Source: Cyanobacteria bacterium MAG CAR3_bin_5 (lineage in GTDB: Bacteria > Cyanobacteriota > Cyanobacteriia > PCC-6307 > Cyanobiaceae). Taken from it: a stretch of 54,786 bases of DNA. The notes under the pieces were generated by a model, which did not search any database, had not been told where the DNA came from, and saw only the letters and a list, made by a program, of their open reading frames with translations. The translations under genes were made by a program, and so were the position numbers. Where the stretch lies: NCBI GenBank assembly GCA_026709085.1, contig JAPOTR010000037.1, positions 1 through 54,786 on the forward strand, written 5' to 3'. Below are positions 1 to 8,736 of the stretch, piece after piece (position 1 is the stretch's first letter; every line of letters begins with the position of its first letter).

Positions 1-1
1 T

Positions 2-79
2 GCCACCCGCTACGACCGCTGTGCACATATCTTTCTCTCTGCCGTCCTCCTGGGCGCCACTCTCATCTTCTGGTTATGA
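2..79 (+). mobile_element. IS5-family transposase C-terminal scar
   Basis: The reading frame open from base 2 gives ATRYDRCAHIFLSAVLLGAT followed by LIFWL and a TGA stop. A tail of the type RYD+C...FLSAV.LAA...W is typical of the IS427 branch of IS5-family transposases. The rest of the element would lie left of the window. The stop is followed by GAGTCCTGAGCCTAGG (78-93), which recurs elsewhere in the window and may be the terminal sequence of the element. Confidence 0.6.
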
Positions 80-93
80 GTCCTGAGCCTAGG
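78..93. repeat. Putative IS-end motif, copy 1
   Basis: GAGTCCTGAGCCTAGG directly follows the transposase-like tail. Close variants occur at 6221-6236, 11695-11710 and 36746-36761, twice next to transposase-like tails and twice alone. It may be the outer end of an IS element. This is inferred from recurrence only. Confidence 0.4.
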
Positions 94-172
94 GGCACAG
101 GTTGCCGATTCATGCCTGCTTGGGGCCTCTCAGCGCCCATGTGGATACCCCTACCCGAAACCGGTTCCGCCA

Positions 173-397
173 TTGGCTAAAACATCATTCGCATTGACCC
201 TGCGCTCCATGCTTCCCCCCATCTTCGCCCCATGCTTCGGCCAGGATTGGCCCAGCCGTGATCGCCATTACAAACAAGCCAAGCTCCACATGCTGAAAAG
301 CTGGCGAGACAGCCTGGAGCGCAAGCTGGCGGCCGTCAAGTCCGTGATCAGTACGCTGGAGGAGCAACTGAACCGGGAATCCGCTGCCGAAGGGTGA
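173..397 (+). CDS. Small conserved cyanobacterial protein
   Basis: This is a 74-residue protein from a TTG start; an in-frame ATG at 209 would give 62 residues and may be the true start. The C-terminal half (HMLKSWRDSLERKLAAVKSV onward) is a charged amphipathic helix ending in a short coiled coil (ISTLEEQLNR). I recall similar proteins of unknown function in marine picocyanobacteria, and that is the only reason for believing in the gene. It converges on the apa2-type gene and overlaps its 3' end by 50 bp. No function can be given. Confidence 0.55.
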   Translation: MAKTSFALTLRSMLPPIFAPCFGQDWPSRDRHYKQAKLHMLKSWRDSLERKLAAVKSVISTLEEQLNRESAAEG

Positions 398-1295
398 CGG
401 ACGTCTCCTCGCCCACAGCCTGCAGCACGCCGAACACGTCACCACCTGCCGCCAGCCAGGCGGGATTGGTGCGATCCGTGACCAGCACCATCCCGGCAAA
501 CCCGAGGGCATTGATGTTGACCCCCTGGTGTTCTTCCCGCCGCCGGGGAACGGTGATGAACCAGTCGGCGGTGATCAGCAGGTTATAGGCCCCCAGGGGT
601 TGCCCCTGCTCCTTGGCGGAGCCCAGGCCCAGGGACGCCAAATGCTGCCCGTAGAGCCTTTCCAGAGTGGCGGCCGGATCCCCGTCCCGTTTCGGCAGAG
701 ACGTTTTCCGCAATCGCCAGGGATAAACCCCGTCCGGCTGGTTGATCCAGGGCTCCCACGGGAAGCAGGGCCGGCCCGGCAGCCTGGGCAACAACTGGAG
801 GTGGCGATGGGGCTGGCTGGCGCCCGCCCCGGGGCCGCTGTTGAAAAAGAGCAACCCATCCTGCCGTTCCAGGAGGGCGGCCGCCGCCTGCCAGTCCTGG
901 GAACTCAGCCAACCCGATTGGGGCTGGTCTCCGTTGGTGATGAGCAGCAGATGACCAGGACGGATGGGATATTTGTTCAGCAGGAGTGTGTGGGCCGGCC
1001 CCCAAGACCCCAGCACCAGCCGTTGATCCGGGGGCAGGAAAGGATTGGTGGCCTGGGGACCGGTGGTCCTCTGGGGACGCCACCGCAACAGACGGCGCAC
1101 CTCAGCCCCCGCCGCCTTGGGGAGGGTCAGCAGATCCGTTGGCATGGGACAGAGGGCCCCCTGCGCCAGGGCCGTTGTTCCCACAGCCTGGGCCCGGCCC
1201 CCCAGCCACTGACCATCCACGCGGGGCCAGGAATGCCCTGGGGACGTTTTTGCTGCTCCAGCATCTTCCTTGTCCATGGATGTGGATGTGCTCAT
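348..1295 (-). CDS. ATP adenylyltransferase (Ap4A phosphorylase), HIT superfamily
   Basis: This 315-residue protein should phosphorolyse diadenosine tetraphosphate to ATP and ADP. The family signature is clear: NKYP near residues 107-110 and the catalytic histidine triad variant GASQPHRHLQLLP with H163, H165 and Q167. The start at 1295 is chosen because its ATG overlaps the stop of the upstream phzF-like gene by 4 bp (ATGA), a typical coupled pair; a longer frame upstream lies inside that gene. The C-terminal stretch after ALGFAGMVLV is longer than I expect and overlaps the opposing small gene, so the last 20 or so residues may be degenerate. Confidence 0.85.
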   Translation of the reverse strand: MSTSTSMDKEDAGAAKTSPGHSWPRVDGQWLGGRAQAVGTTALAQGALCPMPTDLLTLPKAAGAEVRRLLRWRPQRTTGPQATNPFLPPDQRLVLGSWGPAHTLLLNKYPIRPGHLLLITNGDQPQSGWLSSQDWQAAAALLERQDGLLFFNSGPGAGASQPHRHLQLLPRLPGRPCFPWEPWINQPDGVYPWRLRKTSLPKRDGDPAATLERLYGQHLASLGLGSAKEQGQPLGAYNLLITADWFITVPRRREEHQGVNINALGFAGMVLVTDRTNPAWLAAGGDVFGVLQAVGEETSVTLRQRIPGSVAPPAY

Positions 1296-2143
1296 GGGAG
1301 CAAGTCTTCCCAATCCTGCCGGCCCCCTGGCGCCAGGCCTGCCAGCAGTTCCCCGCTCCACACCAGCGCCGTTTCCCCCTGCAGCGCCACCTGCTCCCCG
1401 CCCCCTGCCAACACCTGCAGGCGGCCGCCCCGGCGGGACAACTGTTGCGCCTTCAGTAGACGGCCCCCGCTGCGGGCGAACCAGTAGGGAGCCACCAGGG
1501 CATGGGCCGAACCCGTGACCGGATCTTCGGGGATTCCGGCCCGGGGGGCAAAAAAGCGCAGGGCGTAATCAGGGGGGTCCGCCCCTGCCGCGTCGGCAGG
1601 GCCGGCCTGCATCACCACCAACCCCAGGCAGGGCCGTTGGCGCAACTGCTCCTGGTCCGGCGTCAATGCCGCCAGGGGGAAGGCAGTGTCCACCAGGGCA
1701 ACCTCGTAGCGGAGGGAGGAGTTCCAACGCTGCTGCACAGGGGTTCCCAGCAGTTGATCCAATCCGGGCTCCGGGGGGGCCTGATGCAGGCGACCCGTGG
1801 GCAGGCGAATCCGGAACCCCGCCTCCCGCTGCTCCACCGGCAACGCCCCGCTGCGGGTGTGGAGATCCAGCCGCTGGCCAGAGGTCAGCACACCCCAATG
1901 GGATAAAGCCCTGGCGGCCGCCAGGGTTCCGTGGCCGCACAGGTCCACCTCCAGGGTGGGAGTGAACCACCGCAGCAGCCATTGTCCCTGCAGATGCAGC
2001 AGAAAGGCTGTTTCCGACTGGGCGCATTCCGCCGCCAGGGTTTGCAGGGATTGCCCTGTCACCGGGCCGGTGAGCAGCACCACGGCAGCGCCGTTGCCCC
2101 CGAAGGGGCGGGTGGCGAACGCATCAACCTGGGCAATCCGCAT
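1292..2143 (-). CDS. PhzF-family epimerase/isomerase
   Basis: The 283-residue protein has the two-lobed PhzF/diaminopimelate-epimerase-like fold, judged from conserved blocks: VDAFATRPFGGNGAAVV at the N-terminus, the SETAFL segment with the probable catalytic Glu near residue 44, GHGTLAAARAL, and PEDPVTGSAHALVAPYW in the second lobe. Members isomerise small acidic metabolites; the substrate here is unknown and there are no phenazine genes nearby. It is the first gene of a two-gene unit with the ATP adenylyltransferase, its TGA overlapping the next ATG. Confidence 0.85.
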   Translation of the reverse strand: MRIAQVDAFATRPFGGNGAAVVLLTGPVTGQSLQTLAAECAQSETAFLLHLQGQWLLRWFTPTLEVDLCGHGTLAAARALSHWGVLTSGQRLDLHTRSGALPVEQREAGFRIRLPTGRLHQAPPEPGLDQLLGTPVQQRWNSSLRYEVALVDTAFPLAALTPDQEQLRQRPCLGLVVMQAGPADAAGADPPDYALRFFAPRAGIPEDPVTGSAHALVAPYWFARSGGRLLKAQQLSRRGGRLQVLAGGGEQVALQGETALVWSGELLAGLAPGGRQDWEDLLP

Positions 2144-2247
2144 GGCCGCCTTCCCCGTGCCTCCTCAGTGCTCACCATCATGACCTGTATCGCCACAGAT
2201 CCCTTGCCATGGTGAACCCTCCCCAGGGAGAAAACACGACGGAATCC

Positions 2248-3024
2248 ATGGAATCCCGAGCCGCAACGCTCCAGGGCCATGGGCTGGTGGTGGCTGACGG
2301 GGCCTTGGGCCGCGCCATGGTGCGGGTTCTGCTGGCCCAGGCGCCGGCCTTGACCGTCACCGTCACCGGCCGCGCCCCGGACCCACGCCCGGAGACCCGG
2401 CAGCTCCTTCAACAGACCCCTGACCGCCTCGCCTACAGGATCCTGGATCTCTGCCGTGACGAGCAACTGGCGGCCCTCGCCAGCCAGTTGAACCATCTGG
2501 ACCGTCCTCTGCGCCTGGTGGTGAATGCCAGTGGCTGGCTCCATGGCCCGGCCCCCCGTCAAACCCCGGAAAAACGGCTGGCGGCGTTGAGCCGTTCCGC
2601 GCTGCACCGGAGCTTTGCCGTCAATGCCTGGGGGCCGGCGCTCCTTGCCCAGGCGGTGGCGCCGGCATTGAAGCAAACTGATGGCCGGGCCTGGTTTGCC
2701 AGCCTCTCCGCCCGGGTGGGCAGCATCGGCGACAACCACCTGGGGGGTTGGTACAGCTACCGGGCCGCCAAGGCTGCCCAGAACCAGTTGCTCAGGACGA
2801 TTGCCCTGGAATGGCGCCGCACCATGCCGGGGGTGTGTGTGGCTTGTCTCCATCCCGGCACCATGGACAGTCCTCTCTCCAGGCCCTTCCAGGCCCGGGT
2901 TCCACCCGCCAAACTGTTCAAGCCGGAGTTCAGCGCTGCAGCGCTCCTGGGGGTGCTGTTGGCCCTCACGCCCCAGGACAGCGGCGGCTTCTGGGCCTGG
3001 GACGGCCAACCCGTTCCCTGGTGA
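2248..3024 (+). CDS. Short-chain dehydrogenase/reductase, C-factor-like
   Basis: This is a 258-residue classical-size SDR. The catalytic YxxxK is seen as WYSYRAAKAAQNQ (Y171, K175), with ASLSARVGSIG supplying the serine and VNASGW and VNAWGP matching the core. The usual N-terminal glycine motif is replaced by GHGLVVADGALGRAM, so cofactor binding may be atypical. Substrate is unknown. An upstream ATG at 2209 would add 13 polar residues; neither start has a strong Shine-Dalgarno sequence. It is divergent from the phzF-like gene. Confidence 0.8.
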   Translation: MESRAATLQGHGLVVADGALGRAMVRVLLAQAPALTVTVTGRAPDPRPETRQLLQQTPDRLAYRILDLCRDEQLAALASQLNHLDRPLRLVVNASGWLHGPAPRQTPEKRLAALSRSALHRSFAVNAWGPALLAQAVAPALKQTDGRAWFASLSARVGSIGDNHLGGWYSYRAAKAAQNQLLRTIALEWRRTMPGVCVACLHPGTMDSPLSRPFQARVPPAKLFKPEFSAAALLGVLLALTPQDSGGFWAWDGQPVPW

Positions 3025-3062
3025 ACCGTTCCGGGCCGGTTCCGGCTGGTGGGCTGGTGGGT

Positions 3063-3464
3063 TCAGCCTTGGGCCGGATTGCTCTCCCCCACCCAGGCAT
3101 GGGCCTTCAGATCCTCCAGGGGAACGAGGTCCAGGGTGGAGATCTCCGTTGCCGCCAGCACCACCGGCGGGGCCATGCCGTCCTCAAGGGCCTGCCGCCA
3201 GCGGCTGGCGCAGACGCACCAGCGATCACCGGGCCGAAGACCGGGGAAGGAGAACTCGGGCCGCGGTGTGCTCAGGTCGTTCCCCTGAGCCATGCTGTAG
3301 GAGAGAAACGAAGGGCTCACCACCGCGCAGACCGTGTGGCGACCGACATCCAGGGCATCAGAGCGGCAGACGCCGTCCCGCATCCAGCCCGTCATGGGCT
3401 GACAACCGCACGTCTCCAGGGGGCCGCCGAGAACGTTGCAGGGTTGAGCATAGGTGGTGGTCAT
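3063..3464 (-). CDS. DUF2237 family protein
   Basis: The 133-residue sequence matches DUF2237 along its whole length: NVLGGPLETCG, a variant TGWMRDGVC, VGRHTVCAVVSPSFLSYS, GNDLSTPRPEFSFPGLRPGD, RWCVCASRWRQAL and PPVVLAATE. The family is widespread in cyanobacteria and proteobacteria and has no established biochemical role. The conserved cysteines suggest metal binding or redox activity, but that is inference. The gene converges on the SDR and is divergent from the small acidic protein, with only 17 bp between the two start codons. Confidence 0.88.
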   Translation of the reverse strand: MTTTYAQPCNVLGGPLETCGCQPMTGWMRDGVCRSDALDVGRHTVCAVVSPSFLSYSMAQGNDLSTPRPEFSFPGLRPGDRWCVCASRWRQALEDGMAPPVVLAATEISTLDLVPLEDLKAHAWVGESNPAQG

Positions 3465-3481
3465 GGATCAGGGAGGAGAGG

Positions 3482-3796
3482 ATGACCAGGATATTGACGA
3501 AACAGGGGGACATGGCTAAAGGTCTGAATCGTTCCACCACGACCGAGACTCGACAACCCATGGACATGGAGTGGGAATTCACGGAAGATGCGGCCTTTAT
3601 GGCCCTGGCCGATGCGTTCAAGGAAAGTGGCCAGATCTCGGCCATGGAGTTCCTGGCCAACGGGGAGGGGGCCTTTCACTTTCAAGATCTGGCCCAGACC
3701 GCGGCCGGGGAAGGAGTGGATCTGGCGGAAAGCGGCGCCATGGAAGAGTTCCAGCAGCAGGTGATTGACGCCCTGGAGATGTTCTGCCGGGATTGA
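3482..3796 (+). CDS. Small acidic protein of unknown function
   Basis: The product is 104 residues from 3482, or 94 from the ATG at 3512. A strong GGAGG at 3472-3476 lies five bases before the first ATG and favours it. The conserved-looking part starts at MDMEWEFTEDAAFMALADAF and is strongly acidic and helical, ending in VIDALEMFCRD. Codon use resembles the neighbours. I believe related proteins exist in other picocyanobacteria but cannot name a family. Only 17 bp separate it from the divergent DUF2237 gene, so the two promoters must overlap the genes. Confidence 0.6.
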   Translation: MTRILTKQGDMAKGLNRSTTTETRQPMDMEWEFTEDAAFMALADAFKESGQISAMEFLANGEGAFHFQDLAQTAAGEGVDLAESGAMEEFQQQVIDALEMFCRD

Positions 3797-3912
3797 ACGT
3801 CAGATTCCCTTGCCTCACTTGGATCTTGACTGCATGGGAGCCTGGAGGGGACTTCTGAAAAAAGCTGAAGGGAAGCCCTTGGATACAATCTTATACCAGA
3901 AGTGAATTTGGC

Positions 3913-3941
3913 TTGAAAGGGTCGCTGCTGTATGCTTTAAT
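3913..3941 (+). promoter_or_regulatory. Sigma70-type promoter
   Basis: TTGAAA at 3913-3918 and TTTAAT at 3936-3941 are separated by exactly 17 bp in an AT-richer patch between two GC-rich regions. Transcription would start near 3949 and read into a non-coding stretch that can fold. Confidence 0.45.
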
Positions 3942-3948
3942 CCTCCTT

Positions 3949-4160
3949 GTCAGACCTGCAGCCCATGCAGTATTTCGCAGCTTAGCCCCCCGCAGGTAGT
4001 CGGGATACTGGCTCCAGGATAACATCTGAGGACACTGGGAAAGTCACGTTATGGTGAAGAAAGTTGGCAGCAAAGGGGGCCTCCCCTAGGAGGGTGGGAA
4101 GATAGTCTTTCTGACTTTGGGCTTCCTTGCGCTAAGAGAAATCTGGAGAAGGCTGATCTT
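3949..4160 (+). ncRNA. Candidate structured RNA or long leader
   Basis: The 483 bases between 3797 and 4279 have no convincing protein frame. Downstream of the promoter-like site, ACCTGC near 3954 can pair with GCAGGT near 3990, and CCTCCCCTAGGAGG near 4080-4095 forms a second hairpin. The size would suit a small regulatory RNA (6S RNA was considered) or the leader of the decayed adhesin gene that follows. I cannot assign a family from sequence alone. Confidence 0.2.
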
Positions 4161-4279
4161 ATGGATCCAGTCAGTCTGGAAGATAATCTTTTTTCAACAC
4201 AGACTCCAGCGGTTAGCATTACCTTTCCAGCCGCCATCCTGCTCACCCCACAATCCGGGTTTCCCGGTGCCCGCCGCCT

Positions 4280-6151
4280 ATGGCGGGCGTGTCCTTGGCT
4301 CTGCTACTGCTCGCCCTGTCCTTGCTGGCCAGGGTGGAGATCGAATTCGAGCCGCCAAACGGGCGCCGCCACCACACCACCCTGCTCCCGGAACCGCTGT
4401 GCCTGCCGTTGCTTTGCGCCAAAGTAGATGCACAGAGCCAGGACAACACCGTCCCCGTAATGCCGACCTCGCCTATAGTGCTGGTCAGAAATACCGGATT
4501 CGGGATTGATGGTATCTATATTGCGCGTGATTACGCAACGGCTTTTACTACGGGTGGCCATGCTAATGGATATACGATTTCATCGGTCGCGCTCCGTCTG
4601 GAGAGCGTCCTTCCCGGTTTGGAAGCCGTATCCCTGCTGGACCCCGACACGACCTACTTCCTGCAATTCGATGTCACAGGTAAGATAGGCATATGGTCGG
4701 CAGACAGTAATGATGAAAACGGTGCTCCGGGCTGGTGGACCATTGCCAACAACAGCATTATTATAGGGTCTTCTGTCACCCATAAACCACTCGCCTTCGC
4801 CATCGTCGGCAGTGCCATCTTCACGCCCTGCCTCGTCATCACCCCCGTCAACTTGACAATGACGGAGGAGGAACGGGCTCGACGATTGAGCAGAGTGATA
4901 CGGTGGCGTTGAACATGGACCCGGGAGAGGTCAACACGGTGACTGTGCGTGCGGTGAGCGATGGGGACGCCACGGCGGAGAGTGTGACCTTGAGTCATGC
5001 CGCCACGGCCCGTGGCGGGGATTACATGGACCTGACTGGTCCCGAGTGACGGTAACCACGGTGGATGACGGTCACGGGGTGACGGTCGCCCCCACCAGCT
5101 TGGGTGTGGATGCCGACGATACCGGGAGCTACACCGTGGTGCTGGATAGCGAACCGGGCGGCACGGGGATGATCACCCCCGCGTCAGGGGATGAGGCAGT
5201 GGCCACGGTGTCCGGTCCATTGACCTTCACCAACGGCGCCTGGAGCGTGCCAGAGCGTGACGGGACGGGTAAAGGGCGGGGGGGGCCGCCACCACCGTGA
5301 CCCATGCCGTCACCAGCGCCACGGCCGCCTATCCCGCCGACATGGACATCGATGGGGCGGGGTCGCCGTCCCCGGTGCGACGATCTCCAAGGCGGACATG
5401 ACGGTAACGGAAGCCAGCGGCAGCGGGCGCACGGAGACCTACACGGTGGTGCTGGACACCCAGCCCCCCATGACGTAACCATCACGGTCACCTCCGACAC
5501 GGCCGCACTCAAAGGCGCCGTCTCCCGCATCCGCCTCGCTCTGGAGGCCACATGACCAGTCCCTCTGCCCAATGACGCTTCCTCCTCCCCTCCCTGGAGG
5601 TGGGCATGAGACAGGACGGCGGCGCTGCGGAAAACGGCTTCGGCATGGATATGGGCGCCGCCATCTGCTAACATGATCCGCAACGGACCGTCCAGGGGTG
5701 AGCTGCGGGGTCGCACCCTCCTCATCCACGTGGAGAAGCAGTTCCACCAGCAGGGCCTGGCCCTCTCCTTCGCCTGGCAACCCGATCCGTCCAATTGCGG
5801 ACCATCTCTGTCAATGAGCCATGCCGTGGGCATCACCACCTCGGGGGGCATGGATGCCCTGTTGCAGCCCGTCGACCTGGAGGAGTTGGCTGGATACGGC
5901 AGCAATGGGCAGCGCTTTGCAGCAGAGATGGCCTATGGCTTGCCCGCTGCCAACGACCGCCTCACCCTCTCCCCAGTAGCGTTGGCACTCTCCCCCCATA
6001 GCAACACCTACAGCCCGCGGTGGGCGCTGGCGCCCTACAAGGTCAGACGGAACCATGGGAAATCGCCCTGGAAGGGGAACGGCAGCAACACTCCTTCTCC
6101 GCTGCCCACACCGAGCACTCCCTCAAACTCTCCTTCTCCCTGCCGTTCTGA
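4280..6151 (+). pseudogene. Decayed adhesin: signal, beta-domains and C-terminal beta-barrel
   Basis: One ancestral long gene is broken by several frameshifts and stops. In order it shows a hydrophobic start (MAGVSLALLLLALSLLARVE); a segment at 4470-4800 with AFTTGGHANGYTISSVAL and DTTYFLQFDVT, of the kind found in cyanobacterial surface proteins; a Calx-beta-like repeat piece (DTVALNMDPGEVNTVTVRAV, GSYTVVLDSEP) at 4850-5260; another (MTVTEASGSGRTETYTVVLD) at 5400-5460; and a barrel at 5590-6151 with FAWQPDPSNCGPSLSMSHAV and the ending LKLSFSLPF. A C-terminal phenylalanine is the outer-membrane insertion signature. Breaks occur near 4860, 5040, 5280, 5475, 5660 and 6040. Function in the living ancestor was probably cell-surface adhesion. 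Confidence 0.7.
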
Positions 6152-6220
6152 TGAGATGACAGGAAGGGGGCGGTGGCATCCGCTTGGATCACCCGTCCTT
6201 CTGGACCAAAGGTCATGCTT

Positions 6221-6236
6221 GAATCCTGAGCCTAGA
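6221..6236. repeat. Putative IS-end motif, copy 2
   Basis: GAATCCTGAGCCTAGA differs from copy 1 at two positions. It contains the TAG stop codon of the convergent LuxR-type gene, so the last residues of that protein may come from an old insertion end. Confidence 0.35.
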
Positions 6237-6528
6237 AGGGCTGGCGGCGCCCGCCTGGTTCGGGCAGGTTGCAGCAATTAAAGCCGTCGCGACAGACCTT
6301 GCCGTGATCCATGGCCCAGTTGACCAGCACAACCCGGTTCCTGGCGCCGGTTTTGGTGAAGATATTGCTCACATGGTTATCCACGGTGCGCTTGCTGATA
6401 GAGAGCACCTGGGCAATTTCCTGGTTGGTCAGGCCCCGGGCTAGGTGCTCGATGATTTCGATCTCCCGCTCCGAGAGGCCGACACCAAAGTCCCGAGGAA
6501 GCGCCACTGGGTTCCCGTAATCTGACAC
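6232..6528 (-). CDS. pedR: PedR-type LuxR-family response regulator (HTH only)
   Basis: This is a small DNA-binding protein, 98 residues from a GTG start; TTG codons further upstream are possible. It is almost entirely a LuxR/FixJ helix-turn-helix: LSEREIEIIEHLARGLTNQE then IAQVLSISKRTVDNHVSNIF. It continues with the cysteine-containing tail KVCRDGFNCCNLPE, which I associate with PedR, the redox-responsive regulator of cyanobacterial photosynthesis genes that receives signals from thioredoxin. There is no receiver domain. The final GGRRQPF overlaps a repeat scar. It is divergent from metF, with 54 bp between the starts. Confidence 0.72.
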   Translation of the reverse strand: MSDYGNPVALPRDFGVGLSEREIEIIEHLARGLTNQEIAQVLSISKRTVDNHVSNIFTKTGARNRVVLVNWAMDHGKVCRDGFNCCNLPEPGGRRQPF

Positions 6529-6582
6529 CAGCTTAGGCTGTGTCGTGTTTTGGCTGTGCAATTGGCTGAGCAAAACGGGGTG

Positions 6583-7536
6583 ATGAAATCCCAGGTCAGT
6601 CCCTCGGCCTTCCAACAGGCCCTTGCCAGCGGTCAACCCGTCATTACCGCTGAGATCAGCCCGCCCCGCGGGGGATCCGTGCAGGATGTGCTGACCACGG
6701 CGGAGTGGTTGCGGGGCCGTGTTCATGCCCTGAACGTGACCGATGGCAGTCGGGCGGTGATGGGCATGAGCAGTATGGCGGTCTGTCGCCTGTTGCTGGA
6801 GCGCAACCTGGAGCCGGTGCTGCAGATGGGTTGCCGTGATCGCAATCGCATTGCCCTGCAGGCGGATCTACTGGGGGCCCATGCCCTGGGTTTACGCAAC
6901 GTGCTCTGCCTCACTGGCGATCCCGTCAAAGCGGGAGATCAGCCCGGGGCGCGGCCTGTTTTCGATTACGAAGCGGTGCGACTGTTGCGGGATGTGAAAA
7001 ACCTGAACCAGGGTCTGGACGCCCTGGCGCAACCCCTCCCCGATGGCCCCACCGCCCTGTTCCCCGGCTGTGCGGCTGATCCCCAGTTGCCAAGCTGGAA
7101 CGGTCTCAAGCGCCGTCTGGAGCGCAAGAAGGAGGCAGGGGCCCAATTCGTTCAAACCCAGATGATCACGGACCTGGCCGCCCTGCGCCGCTTCTGCCGA
7201 GAGTTGGCCGCCCCCCTTGCTCTCCCCGTCCTGGCGGGGGTGTTTCTGCTGAAGTCCGGCAAGAACGCCCGTTTTATCAACCGGATGGTGCCGGGAGCAT
7301 CCATCCCGGATGCGGCCATTGCGCGGCTGGATGCGGCCAGAACCCCACGGGCGGAAGGGCTGCGGATGGCTGCCGAACAGGTGGCCGCCGCCCTGGAGAT
7401 TGCCCAGGGTGTCCACATCATGGCTATCAAGGCCGAGTCGTCGATTCCCCACATCCTGGATCTGGCTGGTGTCCCCCCCCTGGCCTCAACCGCGGATGGA
7501 GTGGGACTCAGATCGCTGGCGGCGGAACCATATTGA
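6583..7536 (+). CDS. metF: Methylenetetrahydrofolate reductase
   Basis: The 317-residue enzyme should reduce 5,10-methylene-THF to 5-methyl-THF for methionine synthesis, using FAD and NAD(P)H. Conserved family blocks are visible: ITAEISPPRGG near the N-terminus, HALNVTDGSRAVMGMSSMAV, LEPVLQMGCRDRNRIALQAD, NVLCLTGDPV, GAQFVQTQMI and VPVLAGVFLLKS-like LPVLAGVFLL. ATG 6583 gives the usual length; GTG at 6580 and TTG at 6550 are alternatives. The 3' end overlaps the convergent pyrophosphorylase gene by 29 bp. Confidence 0.88.
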   Translation: MKSQVSPSAFQQALASGQPVITAEISPPRGGSVQDVLTTAEWLRGRVHALNVTDGSRAVMGMSSMAVCRLLLERNLEPVLQMGCRDRNRIALQADLLGAHALGLRNVLCLTGDPVKAGDQPGARPVFDYEAVRLLRDVKNLNQGLDALAQPLPDGPTALFPGCAADPQLPSWNGLKRRLERKKEAGAQFVQTQMITDLAALRRFCRELAAPLALPVLAGVFLLKSGKNARFINRMVPGASIPDAAIARLDAARTPRAEGLRMAAEQVAAALEIAQGVHIMAIKAESSIPHILDLAGVPPLASTADGVGLRSLAAEPY

Positions 7537-8695
7537 GCTCCGCCCCGAGGAGGGCGGCCATGGCCTTTTGCTCGGGAGAAGGCTCCACCAGGTCCTTGCG
7601 GCGGGCGTCGGTGATGAGCCAATCCAGGGATGCTTCCTGCACGTCGATATGGGCGCCGTTCTTCTCCACGCAGTAGCGGCCGAACACCAGTTTGTCCACC
7701 AGGGTCACGTTGGGACCGATGCGGGAGTGGTGGAAGACGATGGAGTTGTTGATGGCGGCGCCCCTGCAAATGTGGCAGTTGGGGCCGATCATGGCGGGTC
7801 CAACCAGCCGCGCTCCGGGTTCAATGTGGCTCATGCCTCCCACGAAGACGGGACCCTCCACCGTGATGTTGTCCCAGTCGGCCGCCACGTTCAGGCCTGC
7901 GTACAGGCCGGGGCGCACCTGACGACCGGGAATGGGAACCTGGCGCACCTTCCCCTGGAGAACGGCGCGAATGGCCTGCCAGTAATCCGGCACCTTGCCG
8001 ATGTCCACCCATTCGAAATCCATGGGCAGTGCATGGAAGGGTGCCCCATCGGCCACCAGCTTGGGGAAGAGGTCGGAGCCGATGTCGTAGTGAATGCCGC
8101 TGGGGATATGGTCGAAGATCTTGGGATCAAAGATGTAAATGCCTGTGTTAATGGTGTTGCTGAGGGCCTGATCCCGCGGTGGCTTCTCCTGAAACACCTG
8201 AACGCGACCATTTTCATCACTTACCACAACCCCATATCCCTCCACTTGGTCCCACGGGACAGCCTTGGTGACCACGGAAGCCAGCGCCCCGCCAGCACGA
8301 TGGCGACGGACGGCCTGGCTGATGTCCAGGTCAATCAGAGCATCCCCACACAGCACCACGAAGGTGTCGTCAAAGAAAGGCTGGAAGTTTTGCACCTTTT
8401 TCATGCCCCCGGCAGAGCCGAGGGCCGCCCCGATGAGCTGACCGTCTTCGATATAACCTTCAAAGGAGTAGGCGATTTGCACGCCAAAGCGCTGACCGTC
8501 ACGGAAATACCCCTCGATCTGTTCAGCCAGGTGGGAGACGTTCACCATGATTTCCGTAAAGCCGTGCTCCTTGAGCAGTTCCACCAGAAACTCCATCACC
8601 GGCTTTTGCAGGATGGGAATCATGGGTTTGGGGATCGTATGGGTAATGGGTTGTACCCGGGTTCCCTTGCCGGCGGCAAGAATCATCGCCTTCAT
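7508..8695 (-). CDS. NDP-sugar pyrophosphorylase (mannose-1-phosphate guanylyltransferase-like)
   Basis: The 395-residue protein has an N-terminal nucleotidyltransferase domain, with MKAMILAAGKGTRVQPITHT and the lysine-containing IPKPMIPILQKPVMEFL, and the metal-binding LCGDALIDLD. A C-terminal left-handed beta-helix follows from about residue 275 (VEGPVFVGGMSHIEPGARLV and further hexapeptides). It makes an activated sugar from NTP and sugar-1-phosphate for polysaccharide or glycan synthesis; the exact sugar is not decided by sequence. It is downstream of scpA on the same strand with a 41-bp gap. Confidence 0.85.
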   Translation of the reverse strand: MKAMILAAGKGTRVQPITHTIPKPMIPILQKPVMEFLVELLKEHGFTEIMVNVSHLAEQIEGYFRDGQRFGVQIAYSFEGYIEDGQLIGAALGSAGGMKKVQNFQPFFDDTFVVLCGDALIDLDISQAVRRHRAGGALASVVTKAVPWDQVEGYGVVVSDENGRVQVFQEKPPRDQALSNTINTGIYIFDPKIFDHIPSGIHYDIGSDLFPKLVADGAPFHALPMDFEWVDIGKVPDYWQAIRAVLQGKVRQVPIPGRQVRPGLYAGLNVAADWDNITVEGPVFVGGMSHIEPGARLVGPAMIGPNCHICRGAAINNSIVFHHSRIGPNVTLVDKLVFGRYCVEKNGAHIDVQEASLDWLITDARRKDLVEPSPEQKAMAALLGAELNMVPPPAI

Positions 8696-8736
8696 GAGCG
8701 ACCTTGGCTTGAGAGTCTTGAATGTACCAAGCCCGC

